Assembly (NCBI GenBank): GCA_015179045.1
Contig: WHUZ01000050.1
Coordinates: forward strand, 124,001 to 188,000
DNA: 64,000 bases
Source of the DNA: Kalaharituber pfeilii
Lineage: Eukaryota > Ascomycota > Pezizomycetes > Pezizales > Pezizaceae
Reading direction: 5' to 3'
The position numbers were made by a program, and so were the translations under genes. The notes beneath the pieces were generated by a model that had not been told where the DNA came from, did not search any database, and saw only the letters and a list, made by a program, of their open reading frames with translations. Each line of letters starts with the position of its first letter. Position 1 is the stretch's first letter. Below are positions 32,987 through 43,756 of this stretch, piece after piece.

Positions 32987-33198
32987 AGAGGGGACGGAAG
33001 TAGGAGATACCAGGCGCCACCCGCATCATGGAGGAGTTCGCGGGCAATACATGTAGGTAGTTACTAGTTAGGTAGTTGGTTGAGAGTAGTTAGTTTGGGG
33101 TTGTTGACTTCTTCGTTTCTTTCTCTCTTTTAATAAAGACCTCGCCATAGCCCTTCGGGCGGTCTGCGAGTATTGATATAAAAAAAAAAAAAAAAAAG
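32987..33198 (+). mobile_element. ORF1-only retroposon 3' fragment, nested
   Basis: Begins with the last ORF codons (AGGGGACGGAAGTAG), then the GGCGCCACCCGC..TTCGCGGGCA 3'-UTR block, the H-tail and poly(A). Its TSD is not clear (perhaps only GAG). Confidence 0.75.
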
Positions 33199-33490
33199 AG
33201 CATCTCTACCAACTTCCTCAACGGGTCCTCCTCCCCTTCTTTGCCCCGGGGGGGCCTTCTGACGTGCTCTTCCCCCCCAGGCCACCTCCGTCTCCACGCC
33301 CCGCACTCATTTAGTACGTGTCTTGTTGTCTCCTACTTCTCCCCACACCATCTACAGTCGGGGCCGTCCCCTTCGCCCAACTGCCATCTCCACGCCCGTA
33401 GCCCCTTCCCCCCCAGTAGGCCCGTCAGTCGTCCAGTCATGTGTCCAAGCCTCTCCAATGGTCTGTATGACAGCTCCAACCGGCTCCTTT

Positions 33491-33585
33491 ACATGTAGTT
33501 AGGGATGCTCTTTCTTTAATAAATACCTCGCCATAGCCCATAGGGCGGTATGCGAGCAATGATATTAAGAAAAAGAAAAAAAAAA
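33491..33585 (+). mobile_element. H-tail insertion, nested
   Basis: TSD ACCGGCTCCTTT at 33479-33490 and 33586-33597. The 95-bp insert has a short 3'-UTR, the H-tail and a G-interrupted A tract. Confidence 0.88.
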
Positions 33586-34311
33586 AACCGGCTCCTTTCC
33601 CCGGCTCTCTCTCTCCTGCCACCTTGTCTCAATCCCGCTTCCGTTATCAACTCTGGCTTATACGGCAACGCCGTACCCACTCTGGCTGCCTCGTCCGCTG
33701 CCTCGTTTCCCGGGATGCCTGTGTGTCCTTTCACCCATAACACGGCCGTGTCCCGATCGCCTCGGTCTATCCGCCTCTCCCATGCCTCCCGAAGCCTGTT
33801 CGTCGCCCCATCGTGTGTCAAGTTTCCCATCGACGTTGCCACCATCCTGCCAAGCGCGTACTTTGAGTCAGTTATGATCAACAGTTCCCCTTCTACTCTG
33901 TCCATCGCCTCGCTTATTGCTATCAATTCCGCATCATTCACCGTGGCATGTTCGCCCAGGTAGATCGACGTCGACTGGCCTCCCCAGTATAATCCAGCCC
34001 CTGCTCTGTCCCTCCTCACACTCCCGTCCGTGTATACAGAAATCCAGCCCTCATCCGTGACATTGTCTATGTGCCTTGTCCATTCTATCTGTTCCGCGTC
34101 CCGCTGTAGGGTCGGCAGGATTGCCAGCGGCAACTTCCTGCCGTGCGTCATCAAGCCCCGAAGATATACCGCCTCGTCCTCTGCCCTCCTGACTCTCTCC
34201 TCTGGAAACCTCAGTGCCCTGGCCTCCACTCGGGTTGCCTCCCATCTCCCTATCTATCGACACCAGGTTGGCCAGCCCCTCCACTACGTCGCGTCTGGTG
34301 CCCCAGGGGGC
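33586..34311 (-). pseudogene. LINE ORF2 fragment with RNase H
   Basis: Contains APWGTRRDVVEGLANLVS (post-RT), ISVYTDGSVRRDRAGAGLYW, NDAELIAISEAMD, IITDSKYALGRM and VKGHTGIPGNEAADEAARVG. The catalytic D-E-D-D set of RNase H is present. A frameshift separates the 5' end from the RNase H frame near 34235. The C-terminal zinc-knuckle part is beyond the nested inserts (33200-33480). Confidence 0.8.
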
Positions 34312-34322
34312 GAATTGTACAG

Positions 34323-35503
34323 TGGCGGAAGAGGCAGCCAGTAAGTATTTCGTAATATCCCCTATGGGGTGACAGGAGGTTTTCCGTCTAACTGTCAAGT
34401 CACATCACCAATTCATCATTGCGATTCAACACGGGCATACATAAGAGGATCTCACTCGAAGCCAACATTCAGATACGTACACTAAACTCAATTATTCCTC
34501 AATCTATATAGTGGGTAATTGGAAAGCGACAACGCGGATGAACTGAGAACAACTGTTAACAGCACAACGAGCAGAAGGAAAGTACCAAAACGTAACTGTC
34601 TCTTCTGGAATACCCAAAGCCTCCATGGCGTAATCTAGCAACATATACCCTTCTTCCAACCCCGCGGGCCTACTGCCACCAGTCGTCCAGTAATTTCCAC
34701 CCAAGTCAGCTACCATCTCCACTCGATATCAAGCCGGCAAACCTGCAGAACAGGGTGACTGAAGACCATTGAATGAGCTTTGTTGGCTCTGCCATGGCGA
34801 ACAGCTGCAAGCAGGGTTATGTGATATGTGTGGGGGAAAAAACAAAAACAAAACGGTTGAGCCCCTAATTCTTGATCTCCTGGATCTTGTCGTTGATTCT
34901 CCTCAATTTTTCCAATGCTTCTCTCAACATACCGCCTTGGACTTGCGGGATGACTCCGGACAGGTACTTTTTACCTGTCCGCTCAGGGACAGGTAGTTCC
35001 TTGTACGGTAAGCGGATCGCCAGTGGCGTGCGCTAAAATGCAGAGTTTTCAAGGGTGGCGAGCTCGCATGTACTCGAGTACAACTTCACGTATATCGAAG
35101 ATATGGTTTTTCTCTTTCGCCTCTGCTGTCGCGGAATCGCTTACTAGTTACTTGATAGCCAGGACGCGTGGTCTTTCAACAACGCCAACCGCCACTACCT
35201 CCGAAGTTGGCCATACATCCATTAAGTCCACCAGTAATACATGTTGCTGCGTCCTACAGTAGTAAATGGCTGAATGATAGTAAAAAAAAAAAAAAAAAAA
35301 AACTGTCGCCGCAATTTTGTAAATACTTGGCCGAAGAGCTTTAATAGTATATAAGGCTTTTGAAGACTGTTCTGGCATATGTTTTCTGCTTATTCAATAG
35401 CTCACTGTGCCCATTCTCACTCAGCATTACCTATCATCTCGGTCTCATTCCTCTTAGCAACACCTAGCCCCCACACATATCTTTTTATACCTAAATAGGC
35501 AAT
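34323..35503. other. Intergenic with an M-tail insertion
   Basis: An M-tail (CCATGGCGAACAGCTGCAAG, CAGGGTTATGTGA) and an A-rich tract lie at about 34796-34854. A further A tract at 35281-35302 lacks a hairpin. The minus-strand ORF 34504-34722 and others are unrecognised. Confidence 0.45.
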
Positions 35504-35945
35504 ATGGGTGATAGATATGATATTCCTGCACTTCATCGAAGCACCCCAATTACTGGAGAGCAGTATGCTTTTGTTGATGATGTATTACATCGCCTTCAAG
35601 ACTATGCATTAGTTACTGGATTTGCAGTTGTAGTTGGAAGTGGTTCAGAGAAGAAAGGTAGAATTGAATATCTCGGTATCCATCATGGAAAGGTTCAAAA
35701 TATACGCAAGTAAGTTAAGAGACCTAATATAGTAAATACAATCAATAGCTAATATCTGAATAGGTTGGAAGATGCTACACGCCAGCATGAAACTAAGTCT
35801 CAAGCTAAGGATTGCAAGTGGATGTGTTACTTATCCTATAAAAATATTAACGATGGTAGTACTAGCAGCAAGCAAAAAGGCTAGGTTCTGACAGTTAAAA
35901 CACTTGAGCATGTTCATTCTATAGAAGAGCAAGCAGGTGATATCT

Positions 35946-36003
35946 CCATCGCCATAGCCTTCGAGGCGGCATGCGATTAATGAAATAAAAAAAAAAAAAA
36001 AAA
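35946..36003 (+). mobile_element. Minimal H-tail insertion
   Basis: TSD GCAGGTGATATCT at 35933-35945 and 36004-36016. The 58-bp insert is the ATCGCC..GGCATGCGAT variant of the hairpin plus TAATGAAATA and poly(A). Confidence 0.92.
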
Positions 36004-36812
36004 GCAGGTGATATCTATCCTGAGCATAAATGGCGAGATATAGGACAACAACGTCAGCTTGTAGAGGCATCCGAATTCAGATCTGCTGGAGCAAGTTATA
36101 ATGAATACCTACGATTTCAAGCTCAATCAAGTCATCCACTCGATCCTAAGTCATTTTACAATACAAAGCATACTCAATCTTTAAAGACACCTTCTGATAT
36201 GATAGAGCAAATGCTAGCAGCATTAGAAAAGGCAGGCTTTCATACTTGCACTAGATGGAGTGAAGAAAGTAAGGAAGATCTAGTGATACGCCAACTAGAG
36301 CAGATCTTCTTTATTGATTCACAACAGATTCTTTTATGCCAACGCTTTGCATCAGATTTTTTACTTGAAAGTGATATCACTTTTGGAAATAATCAACTTC
36401 GCATGCCTCTTGCTTATTTGATTGGAATTACTAATACTAACCTAACATTTACGGCTTGTTTTTCATTTATTCGATCTGAAAATTGTGAGGATTTCAACTT
36501 TATTCATTCACAAATGGAAGAGCTAGTATAGGCAGGTAGATGTCCTCCTCCACGAGTCATGATTAGTGACCAAAGCAAAGGATGATAAAGTCAATGAGTG
36601 AAACTATGCCACATTCTATACATCAGCTATGTGAATGGCATATGTTTCAAAATATCAAGAAACGGCTGACTGAAAGTGGACGATATGATAAAGAGCAGCG
36701 TGAGATATTGTATGGATTTGTTTGGGCCTATATTCAAGCTACTACAGTAGAGAATATGCAGAAGGCAAAGGCAGACTTACTATATCGACTGCATTCACAA
36801 GAGCAGGAATAT

Positions 36813-36885
36813 CTAACTCAAAATTGGGATGATAAAGAGCAACATCCCAATTTCTAACTCAAAATTGGGATGATAAAGAGCAACA
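36813..36885. repeat. 41-bp tandem duplication
   Basis: The unit beginning CTAACTCAAAATTGGGATGA occurs at 36813 and again at 36854. The spacer TCCCAATTT is the inverse of AAATTGGGA inside the unit. It lies immediately left of the LINE insertion site. Confidence 0.8.
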
Positions 36886-36888
36886 GGT

Positions 36889-37816
36889 GTCCTGGGGGCG
36901 AGATGTACACCTACCACAGACAGGCATTGAGGTCATTGACCTCAAGCTGTGCAAGGAAGACGCCCCAGCCAAATGGGAAAAGGCCATCAATGAGGCTAAG
37001 GGTGACTCGGTGGCTATTTTTACAGATGGCAGCCGCAGTGAGGAAGGCGGTGTTGGTGGCGGATGGCGCTGGAGGCAGGTGGTAGCAGGTGAGTCAGAGG
37101 AGTCCCGGTGGGTAGGCACAAAGGCAACTGTGTGGGACGGTGAGGTCTCAGGAATCAGGGGTGCCCTTGAAGCAGTTGATGGCAGTGCAAAAGTACTACT
37201 ACTCGCAGACTCTCAGGCAGCTATCAGTGCAGTCCAGAAAGCAGGAAAAACTGGCAAGGCAAGAACCGCAGACCTAGCGCGGGTGATAGAGCTGATTGCA
37301 GAGAGGCGGCGGAGGCTAAGGAAGGCAGATGCAGTGAAGCTGGCATGGGTCAAGGCCCACGTGGGGATAGAAGGCAATGAGAAGGCGGATAAGTTGGCCA
37401 AAGAGGGGGCCAAGGGCATGAGGTATGATGGGCAGGCCACTGAGGGTGGGCTGCGTCAAGAGTTAGTTCGAAAAAGAAAAGAGGAGAGGGAGCGTGCAGG
37501 GTTTGGGAAGAGCAAATTCGTAAAGTGGGGCAGGAGAGCACTCACAAATTACACATGGCTGCGGACTGGAAAAGGCGGAGCTATGTGGAGGAGGATGGTC
37601 AGTGGCGAGGAGGTACAATGCACATGTGGTGAGGCATGGAGTGCTGAGCATGTGGTGTTCAGATGCACAGAACTGGTGCGGCCCCAGAGGAAGAACAAAA
37701 ACGGGGCACATGTCACCTGGCAGTCCTGGGAGGACCTAGAGGAGAAAGGGTGGAAGCAAGAAGGCGTGGAAGGTGACCCGGTCGAGTACTGGTTTGCCTG
37801 CCTCGATCTGGGGTAG
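36889..37816 (+). CDS. G-tail LINE ORF2 C-terminal fragment with RNase H
   Basis: Open frame from the truncation point to TAG at 37814. RNase H motifs: AIFTDGSRSEEGG, WDGEVSGIRGALE, LLADSQAAISAV and WVKAHVGIEGNEKADKLAKE. A C-terminal zinc-knuckle-like CTCGEAWSAEHVVFRC follows, and WEDLEEKGW near the end. Sequence identity to the H-tail ORF2 is low outside the catalytic motifs. No start codon or promoter of its own. Confidence 0.8.
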
Positions 37817-37970
37817 CCGGGGACCGGGGGACGGAGGGCACTGGGTGCTCAAGGGTGTATGTAGATTCCGTAGTTAGTTGTCTCAAACCTGGCCCGGGTA
37901 TATGGGTCCCTGCCATAGGCTGGTAGCCTGTATGCGGGGTTACGTGGATTAAAAAAAAAAAAAAAAAAAA
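36889..37970 (+). mobile_element. 5'-truncated G-tail LINE
   Basis: TSD AAAGAGCAACAGGT at 36875-36888 and 37971-37984. It ends in CCATAGGCTGGTAGCC, GCGGGGTTACGTG and poly(A). This is a LINE family distinct from the H-tail elements. Confidence 0.92.
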
Positions 37971-38006
37971 AAAGAGCAACAGGTCCTCCGCTGTTATACA
38001 TCCCAA

Positions 38007-38444
38007 CCACAGCCACCACCACCACCACCACAGTCACGGGAGGCACCACCTGCGCCACCACCACCACCACCATCACCACCGTCGCCGCCGAAGAGACAAC
38101 CGCTGCCGACTCAAGAGGAGGCGTTTCGCGGTCGATCCAAGGGGAAGAGGCGGACACCTCCACCGAAGCCGAGGGACAAGGTCAAGACCGGGATCGTTGT
38201 ACACGGGGTCGCGTTGAGAAGGGACTTGGGGAAGGTACAACGATGGCTGGGCGAAGACAATAAGGACCTTAAGAAGATTGTTGGGGTTCGCTGGTTGCGA
38301 AGGAAGGACATACTGTTGGGGGAAGGGAAGAAGACGAGCTCGATAGTGGTTTTTCTGGAGGACCAGCAGGACGTTGACAAGGTTAGGCTCGGAGGAAGAT
38401 GGCTGAGGGCGTGCCAGTACGAGGCCGAAAGGGGACGGAGGTGA
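38007..38444 (+). CDS. Partial ORF1-like RRM protein
   Basis: The Pro-rich linker is followed by KTGIVVHGVALRRDLGKVQR, GVRWLRRKDILLGEGKKTSS, VRLGGRWLRACQYEAERGRR and a stop. It is nearly the same domain as at 25559-25946, so both come from one subfamily. Confidence 0.7.
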   Translation, partial: PQPPPPPPQSREAPPAPPPPPPSPPSPPKRQPLPTQEEAFRGRSKGKRRTPPPKPRDKVKTGIVVHGVALRRDLGKVQRWLGEDNKDLKKIVGVRWLRRKDILLGEGKKTSSIVVFLEDQQDVDKVRLGGRWLRACQYEAERGRR

Positions 38445-38648
38445 GGCAGACGGCTGGCCGCTTTCCCCCCGCAACACAAATCGAAACAGCGGGAAATACA
38501 TGTATTTAGGTCGGGGTTAGGATTGGGGTTTTTTAGGCGGGAATGCTTCTGTCGCTGTTTTTAACCTTCTTTTTTACTTATTTAGCTAAACATCGCCATA
38601 GCCCTTAGGGCGGCATGCGATAAACGATATAAAAAAAAAAAAAAAAAA
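38007..38648 (+). mobile_element. ORF1-only retroposon, 5'-truncated copy
   Basis: TSD GTTATACATCCCAA at 37993-38006 and 38649-38662. It contains a CCA-repeat Pro-rich linker, the RRM-like domain, 3'-UTR, H-tail and poly(A). Confidence 0.92.
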
Positions 38649-39001
38649 GTTATACATCCCAATATCGCAACTTAGGTGCAAATTCTACTCAACGAAATGA
38701 AGGAGTTCATCCAATAGCGAAGCAATTTCTTAACCCACAACTGACTTTGGATGAATGTACTTCACGACTTATGAAGTATTTACATGCTATGCATTCTCGC
38801 CTTGAACGCTCAGAAACCGAAAGCCGTACAAAAGTCCCTAGAATTCATGATCCTCAAGGTACCTTTAAGCTTCTTTTAGGTACTGTTACACATTTTGCAA
38901 TTGAAAAGATCAAATACGAATGGAATGCAGCCCGAATTCAGCATGATAAATACCTTAATGACAATACTTACTCTGGATCCTTTGAGGTTGAACCATGTAC
39001 C

Positions 39002-39832
39002 CAATGAATCCAACCCGCCTGGCCTGGCCTGACAGGCCGTGGTCTGCATTGGACTGAAACCGCCTGGACCGGTCCAGGCCAGGCCAGGCCAATCAGGCCG
39101 GTCCAGGCCAATCAGGCCGGTTCAGGCCAATCAGGCCAGTTCAGGCCATTCAGGCTGGTTCAGGCCAATTAAACGAATCACTCCACAGCTATCCAGCTGA
39201 ATTGAGGCCAGCATTTACCAGATTGTTTGTGTATTTAAATGAGTAGAATCTCCCATATGTCTAGAATTTTAAACAGCAGTGGTCTACGACTTTTGTCAAG
39301 TATGTATCACACTTTGTATTCAAGGTTTTTTTTTTTTTTTTTTTTTTTATTTCATTACTCGCATGCCGCCTAAAAGGCTATGGCGAGGGTTTAAGTAAAA
39401 AGGAAAACTAAACTAACGCAACCTGTCTTTAAATACAAGTATTCCCCGAGGTGTATATATACTAAGAAATATTTTAGAAATGATGGACCTTCCAGATAAT
39501 ACAACAGACTGGACTCAATTCTTCGATGATGATATCTGATGCGCAATTGTCAATTACTGATAGTGGAAATATCCAGGACTATTAAAATCTAATTCACCTG
39601 GGTTAAATTCCAAAATCGCTTGAATTTACGTAAATGGCCTGGTCGGCCTGGACTGGCCTGAATGGCCTGAACCGGCCTGATTGGCCTGATTGTTTCAGGC
39701 CGCCTGGGCCGGTCCAGGCGGCCCTCACGGCCTGGCCTGATTGTTCAGGCCAGGCCAGGCCCAGAATTTCACGGTCCAGGCCAGTCCAGGCCTCCGGTTG
39801 GCCTGGCCTGCCCTGGCCTGTTGGATTCATTG
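39002..39832. mobile_element. MITE-A copy 3 with nested insertion
   Basis: Termini CAATGAATCC and GGATTCATTG, GGCCTG arrays at both ends and the shared core. An H-tail insertion sits inside at about 39326-39450. No matching 8-bp TSD is found. The right flank was altered by a later LINE insertion, and the left flank is the MULE relic. Confidence 0.8.
39326..39450 (-). mobile_element. H-tail insertion nested in MITE-A
   Basis: Poly(T), the hairpin variant CATGCCGCC..AAGGCTATGGCGAG, then about 70 bp of 3'-UTR. The uninterrupted core in copy 1 shows the empty site. Boundaries are approximate because the TSD is short or decayed. Confidence 0.8.
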
Positions 39833-39835
39833 TCA

Positions 39836-40099
39836 ACAGGTGCCAGACATAGCAAAGAAAATGCCCAGGAGGGATGACAGACCTAATTGAGCCACCGAAG
39901 AGCAAGGACAAGGACCCTTTGGTAGAGATATTAGAATGGGCGGGACTATAGCTACCACTTATTATGGATTTTCCTTACTATATCACGGACTTCTCTTCTA
40001 TTATTGATTATGGGTGACGGGGATTATTTCCTTAGTTTTTCCTTTTTTACTATATGTACCTAATCTCGCTATAGCCTCTAGGGCGGCACGCCAGTAATG

Positions 40100-40129
<30 letters not shown>
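39836..40129 (+). mobile_element. LINE 3' end (last ORF2 codons, H-tail)
   Basis: Encodes KDKDPLVEILEWAGL and a stop, then 3'-UTR, H-tail and poly(A). The flanks GGATTCATTGTCA and GGCATTCATCGTCA form an imperfect TSD that overlaps the right end of MITE-A copy 3. Confidence 0.75.
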
Positions 40130-40130
<1 letters not shown>

Positions 40131-40440
40131 CGGCATTCATCGTCACCCCGCTCCACAGTAGGAGATTTTTACAGAGAAAGCAACCGCATAAGACGGCACG
40201 CGATAGCAGTGTAGAACAAAAGCGTAAACGTAGGACCCGCACTGTGGTACAAAATCTCGGGTCTAAGCCGTCATTTTAGGTGTCAGGAATTTCTATTCGG
40301 ATGTGAAACCTAAAAAGGTGTAAGTTACCCCTTCTTAATATCCCAACCTGGACATGAATAGAAATTTGCTATATGAATATTTGATAGAGGTTTACTTTAT
40401 TCATTTGATACCTATCAAAGCAGAGCTATCCATACTGTAA
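40130..40440. other. No gene recognised
   Basis: Short unsupported ORFs only. Confidence 0.3.
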
Positions 40441-40745
40441 GTTTTACACCCCGGAGGGGGGGGGGGCGAAACCGAAAGAGACCTGTTAGTGACGCTGATG
40501 GACTGGGTGGAACAATAGCTGGTTTCATTTACCTAGAATTTTCTCATAGTTATCCCGTTATTTTTTTTTTTTTTTAATTTCATTACTCGCATGCCGCCCT
40601 ATGGGCTATGGCGAGGTTTTATTTCAGAGTTATCCCGTTATGACTTCCATTTTGTTAGGGTTATTATCACTCTCATATACCTAACCTCGCCATAGCCCAT
40701 AGGGCGGCACGCGAGTAATGATGTAAAGAAAAAAAAAAAAAAAAA
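40441..40745 (+). mobile_element. LINE 3' end with nested minimal insertion
   Basis: Codons resembling an ORF2 end (LVTLMDWVEQ and stop) are followed by 3'-UTR, H-tail and poly(A). It is interrupted by a 67-bp minus-strand H-tail insertion at 40561-40627 with TSD AGTTATCCCGTTA (40548-40560 and 40628-40640). Confidence 0.8.
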
Positions 40746-40915
40746 GAATCCTGTAGGTTTAGCTTTCGACTCCCAGTTTGACATATTCCTGCCAGAGGTT
40801 TCCTAATTTCAATACAAGTGTAGTAAGATATGCAAGAGAAAGCACTATGCAGTGAAAATTTTATACTCACGTTATGGAGTTCCATATCCAGATACCTTTT
40901 AGACCAAAGTATACG

Positions 40916-40975
40916 CCCTGCCATGGCGAACAGCTGCAAGGGGGGTTACATGATATTTAAAGAAAAAAAAAAAAA
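40916..40975 (+). mobile_element. Minimal M-tail insertion
   Basis: CCATGGCGAACAGCTGCAAG, GGGGGTTACATGATA and an A tract. TSD not resolved. Confidence 0.65.
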
Positions 40976-41418
40976 GGTCACTGGTGTTGAGTAGTGGTGC
41001 TGGGTATCGGTGCTACTAGACCCTAAGGAGGTGTACATATTTAATGGTAGTGCTTACAACTAGGGTCCAAGAGCCCTTGCCAACTTAGATTAACTTCAGA
41101 ATGCCTTTTTCCGTACACCCATAGTACCACTCCTGTGTCTACGCCTTTGGCACCTCTACCCCTCACATTAGGCTACACCTCCAGAGGAATTCACAGGCAG
41201 ACTAGTCTACATCTGCTGTAGCTCTCAATTACAAACCTCTATAGGTCTCCAAAACTTCTGGGGAGGATACATTCTGGAGTTCCACACCTTGCCAGAGTGT
41301 AAACCTGAGAAGGGCTTGATTTTTCTTTTCTTGATCCTCGCGAAATCCAGAATTGGGGTAGATTTCACTTCCTAGCAGGCACGTAATCAATTTTCTGGGC
41401 TAAATCAAGGCTGTCCGA

Positions 41419-41499
41419 CTATTTGTACCTAACACTTAATCTCGCCATAGCCCACAGGGTGGCACGCGAGTAATGATATATATAAAAAAAAAAAAAAAA
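41419..41499 (+). mobile_element. H-tail insertion
   Basis: TSD GGCTGTCCGA / GCCTGTCCGA at 41409-41418 and 41500-41509. The 81-bp insert has a short 3'-UTR, H-tail, TATATATA and poly(A). Confidence 0.85.
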
Positions 41500-41509
41500 G
41501 CCTGTCCGA

Positions 41510-42477
41510 GGTGTAAGTCAGTTTACCCATACAAACTATGTGCCACGGTGCTCGCACTCACGAGCAGCAAGCGATCTCGCGGTATGTTATGACCCATACT
41601 TCTACAATGGTCACCATGAGCAACTTACTCATGACATCTTGATGCTTTCATGCTTTTGTCCTCACACCCTGATCTTCTGTTTTCCTTACTTACAGTATTA
41701 ACTTCGTGACTGCAGAAGTTGGTCACCTGCATGCCAAACTTAAGATCCCGAAACTTGGCCATAAACTAACCCCACTACTAGCTCCGACACTAATGCATGT
41801 TCAAAAACCTAGACCCGCCAAGCGACGCTGCCCACCTTTCAGAAGCTTCACTTACGTTATCCGTCGCCAGCCGGCCAACATTTCAACCTGAGCAACAGGA
41901 CTCCAGGGCGCATTTTGTGATATTTGACGACCCCAGCTTTTCGCGTTCCTGGGCATGTTCATGATGAACACGAATTTACCCTCCTAGGTAATTTATTCCG
42001 CTTCCAATAATCTCATGGGGCTCTATCTCCATTGGTCTGGCTAGCAACGTTAACGTCAACATTGCATAGATGCTCCTCGCTGCATGTTCCCGAATCATTC
42101 CTGAAATGTCGCTGGTGCCGCTTCTTCCAGTCAAACCTCCAGCGCTTAAAACTGCGATTGGAGCGATCCTTACGATTCTGAATCTTGGTCAGGTAAATTA
42201 TAACGTGCACATCTGTTGTTGACGTATGCACCCTCATTTCCAAACACATACCAACAGGGCAGCGGGGATGATAATCGATGCGCGCGTACTCTATATGGAT
42301 ATCCTATTGAAGGAACCTGGTCTGGTAATCATGATGGGACGCCGTGCACGTTAGTTAACGCGGTCTGTAGGCATAGGTGATACCCAGTATACCAACGAAC
42401 TCGGTTGTCCAGTACCAATATAGGCTCTCCTTCCTCCAGCTGCCTGCACATCCCCATTGGATACAGAGCCTTTTGTT
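41510..42477. other. Intergenic, no gene recognised
   Basis: A 61-codon ORF at 41706-41891 and other short ORFs lack recognisable similarity. There are no tails or terminal repeats. Confidence 0.35.
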
Positions 42478-42990
42478 TTTTTTTAATATATCATTACTCG
42501 CATGCCGCCCTATGGGCTATGGCGAGGTTAAGTACATAGGGAATAAATAAGAAATAAGTGATCCGTCTAACTATGTCTCTCCCATAAAGAAAACGGCAAA
42601 CTGAGTACATCACCCCCGTAAAGAGATTCACGTAAACTGTTGCAATAGATGTTCTTCGTCCTGTCCCCGCCCATGTCAGCATGACCACCAGAGTGAAATG
42701 ACCCCGAGGCTATTGTCTCCCCGCCCATCCCACCCTCTCCCTCTTTTGATGCTGGGGGTTCTCTCATAGCCATCTGACCCCTGGCCATTTCTGGCCCCAA
42801 ACTCTGCACTCTCCCCATATGTGTGTGGCTATCTCTTCTCTTTCCTTGCACCATTTGCATTCTGGGCTCTCCACCTTGTTGATCTTGAACTTCCAAGCCC
42901 TGAGGCCTTTTTCTCCTAGTAGTGCCCCTAGGGTGGCTGTCAGTATCTGCCTAATCGTCGGAGTGGTTGTAGCTCATGGATGCACAGCCC
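42478..42990 (-). mobile_element. LINE 3' fragment
   Basis: Poly(T) and H-tail are followed by ORF2 C-terminal code in shifted frames, including LGEKGLRAWKFKINKVESPE and CKWC. Its 5' limit near 42990 is approximate and no clear TSD was found. Confidence 0.75.
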
Positions 42991-43756
42991 GAGCAATGTA
43001 GCGACTCGCTCGCACACCATTTGAAATGTTTGGGACCCAACTAGAACCAATCACCGACTAGCAGGGTGCTCATGAAGACCAAATTCCAAGTCCGGTCCAG
43101 CAAACAGGTTTCTTGCTTGCCTGTGGGGGTAAAGATTGCAATCCCTGGCCTGCACGAGAGTCCCCAATGCTAGCTGTTCGTGAGAGAACATAGCATTCAA
43201 ATAATCCTCATTCTAAATTGCACAATCCACGGCTCGGCGACTATTAGTAGATACTATGCAAAAACACGCATGAATAAGCCCGGCTAGTCAGTAGCTCCAC
43301 TCCTCCGTGTAAAGTGCAAGGTTCTATATGCATACTTGTACTGCTATCCACGGAGGGCGGTAATTGGGACCATACATACATATATAAAGGGCCTTCCTGC
43401 CCCTCTACGGCTTGTCTCGCCCCCCATATATCGACAGCGGAATCCCAAGTGCTATTGACCATTCTTATTTTATCCTATGCACGAAAACCCTCTACCTCTT
43501 CTCTCCTCAATTATCTTTTAGTAGATAATACGGGGCGTACTCTATAGATCTAAGTGTCTCTCGAGACTGACCTAAGTCCTATCGCGGTGTTATCTGCTAT
43601 CCAGTCGACTCGTCGGCCCTAGATTGATTCACTGGTAGCATACACTACTCTGTTCCAGTGCCTTTTCACACTCAGTCTTTGTTCTATCAAAATTACTAAT
43701 CCACCACCGCAGCGCTCGAGAGATTCAACAATACAACATTAGAATTACACCCTAAA
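42991..43756. promoter_or_regulatory. Upstream region of the IDO gene
   Basis: A TATA box candidate TATATAAAGG lies at about 43380-43390, some 370 bp before the start codon. No gene is recognised. Its use as promoter is inferred from position. Confidence 0.35.

Larger units (their letters stand above)
32865..34311 (-). mobile_element. 5'-truncated LINE of a second subfamily
   Basis: TSD GAATTGTAGAG / GAATTGTACAG at 32854-32864 and 34312-34322. It holds the RNase H region, 3'-UTR and H-tail in reverse orientation. Two plus-strand insertions are nested (32987-33198 and 33491-33585). Confidence 0.85.
35504..39007 (+). pseudogene. MULE-type transposase relic, split by three retroposons
   Basis: Mutator-like transposase, which moves DNA transposons by cut and paste. 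Exon 1 (35504-35710) has a FAR1-like DNA-binding region; a short intron is followed by LEDATRQHETKSQAKDCKWM. The MULE core reads ILLCQRFASDFLLESDITFG, PLAYLIGITNTNLTFTACFS, PPRVMISDQSKG and HQLCEWHMFQNIKKRL, and the C-terminal part QYRNLGANSTQRNEGVHPIA. In-frame stops occur near 35882 and 36530. Insertions at 35946-36003, 36889-37970 and 38007-38648 break it, and removal of each with one TSD copy rejoins the gene. The 3' end abuts MITE-A copy 3 at 39002. Confidence 0.8.

Noticed and set aside
38100..38500. Minus-strand ORFs opposite the ORF1-only copy
   Set aside because: Antisense shadows of the RRM-like domain, which is conserved in the plus frame in five copies.
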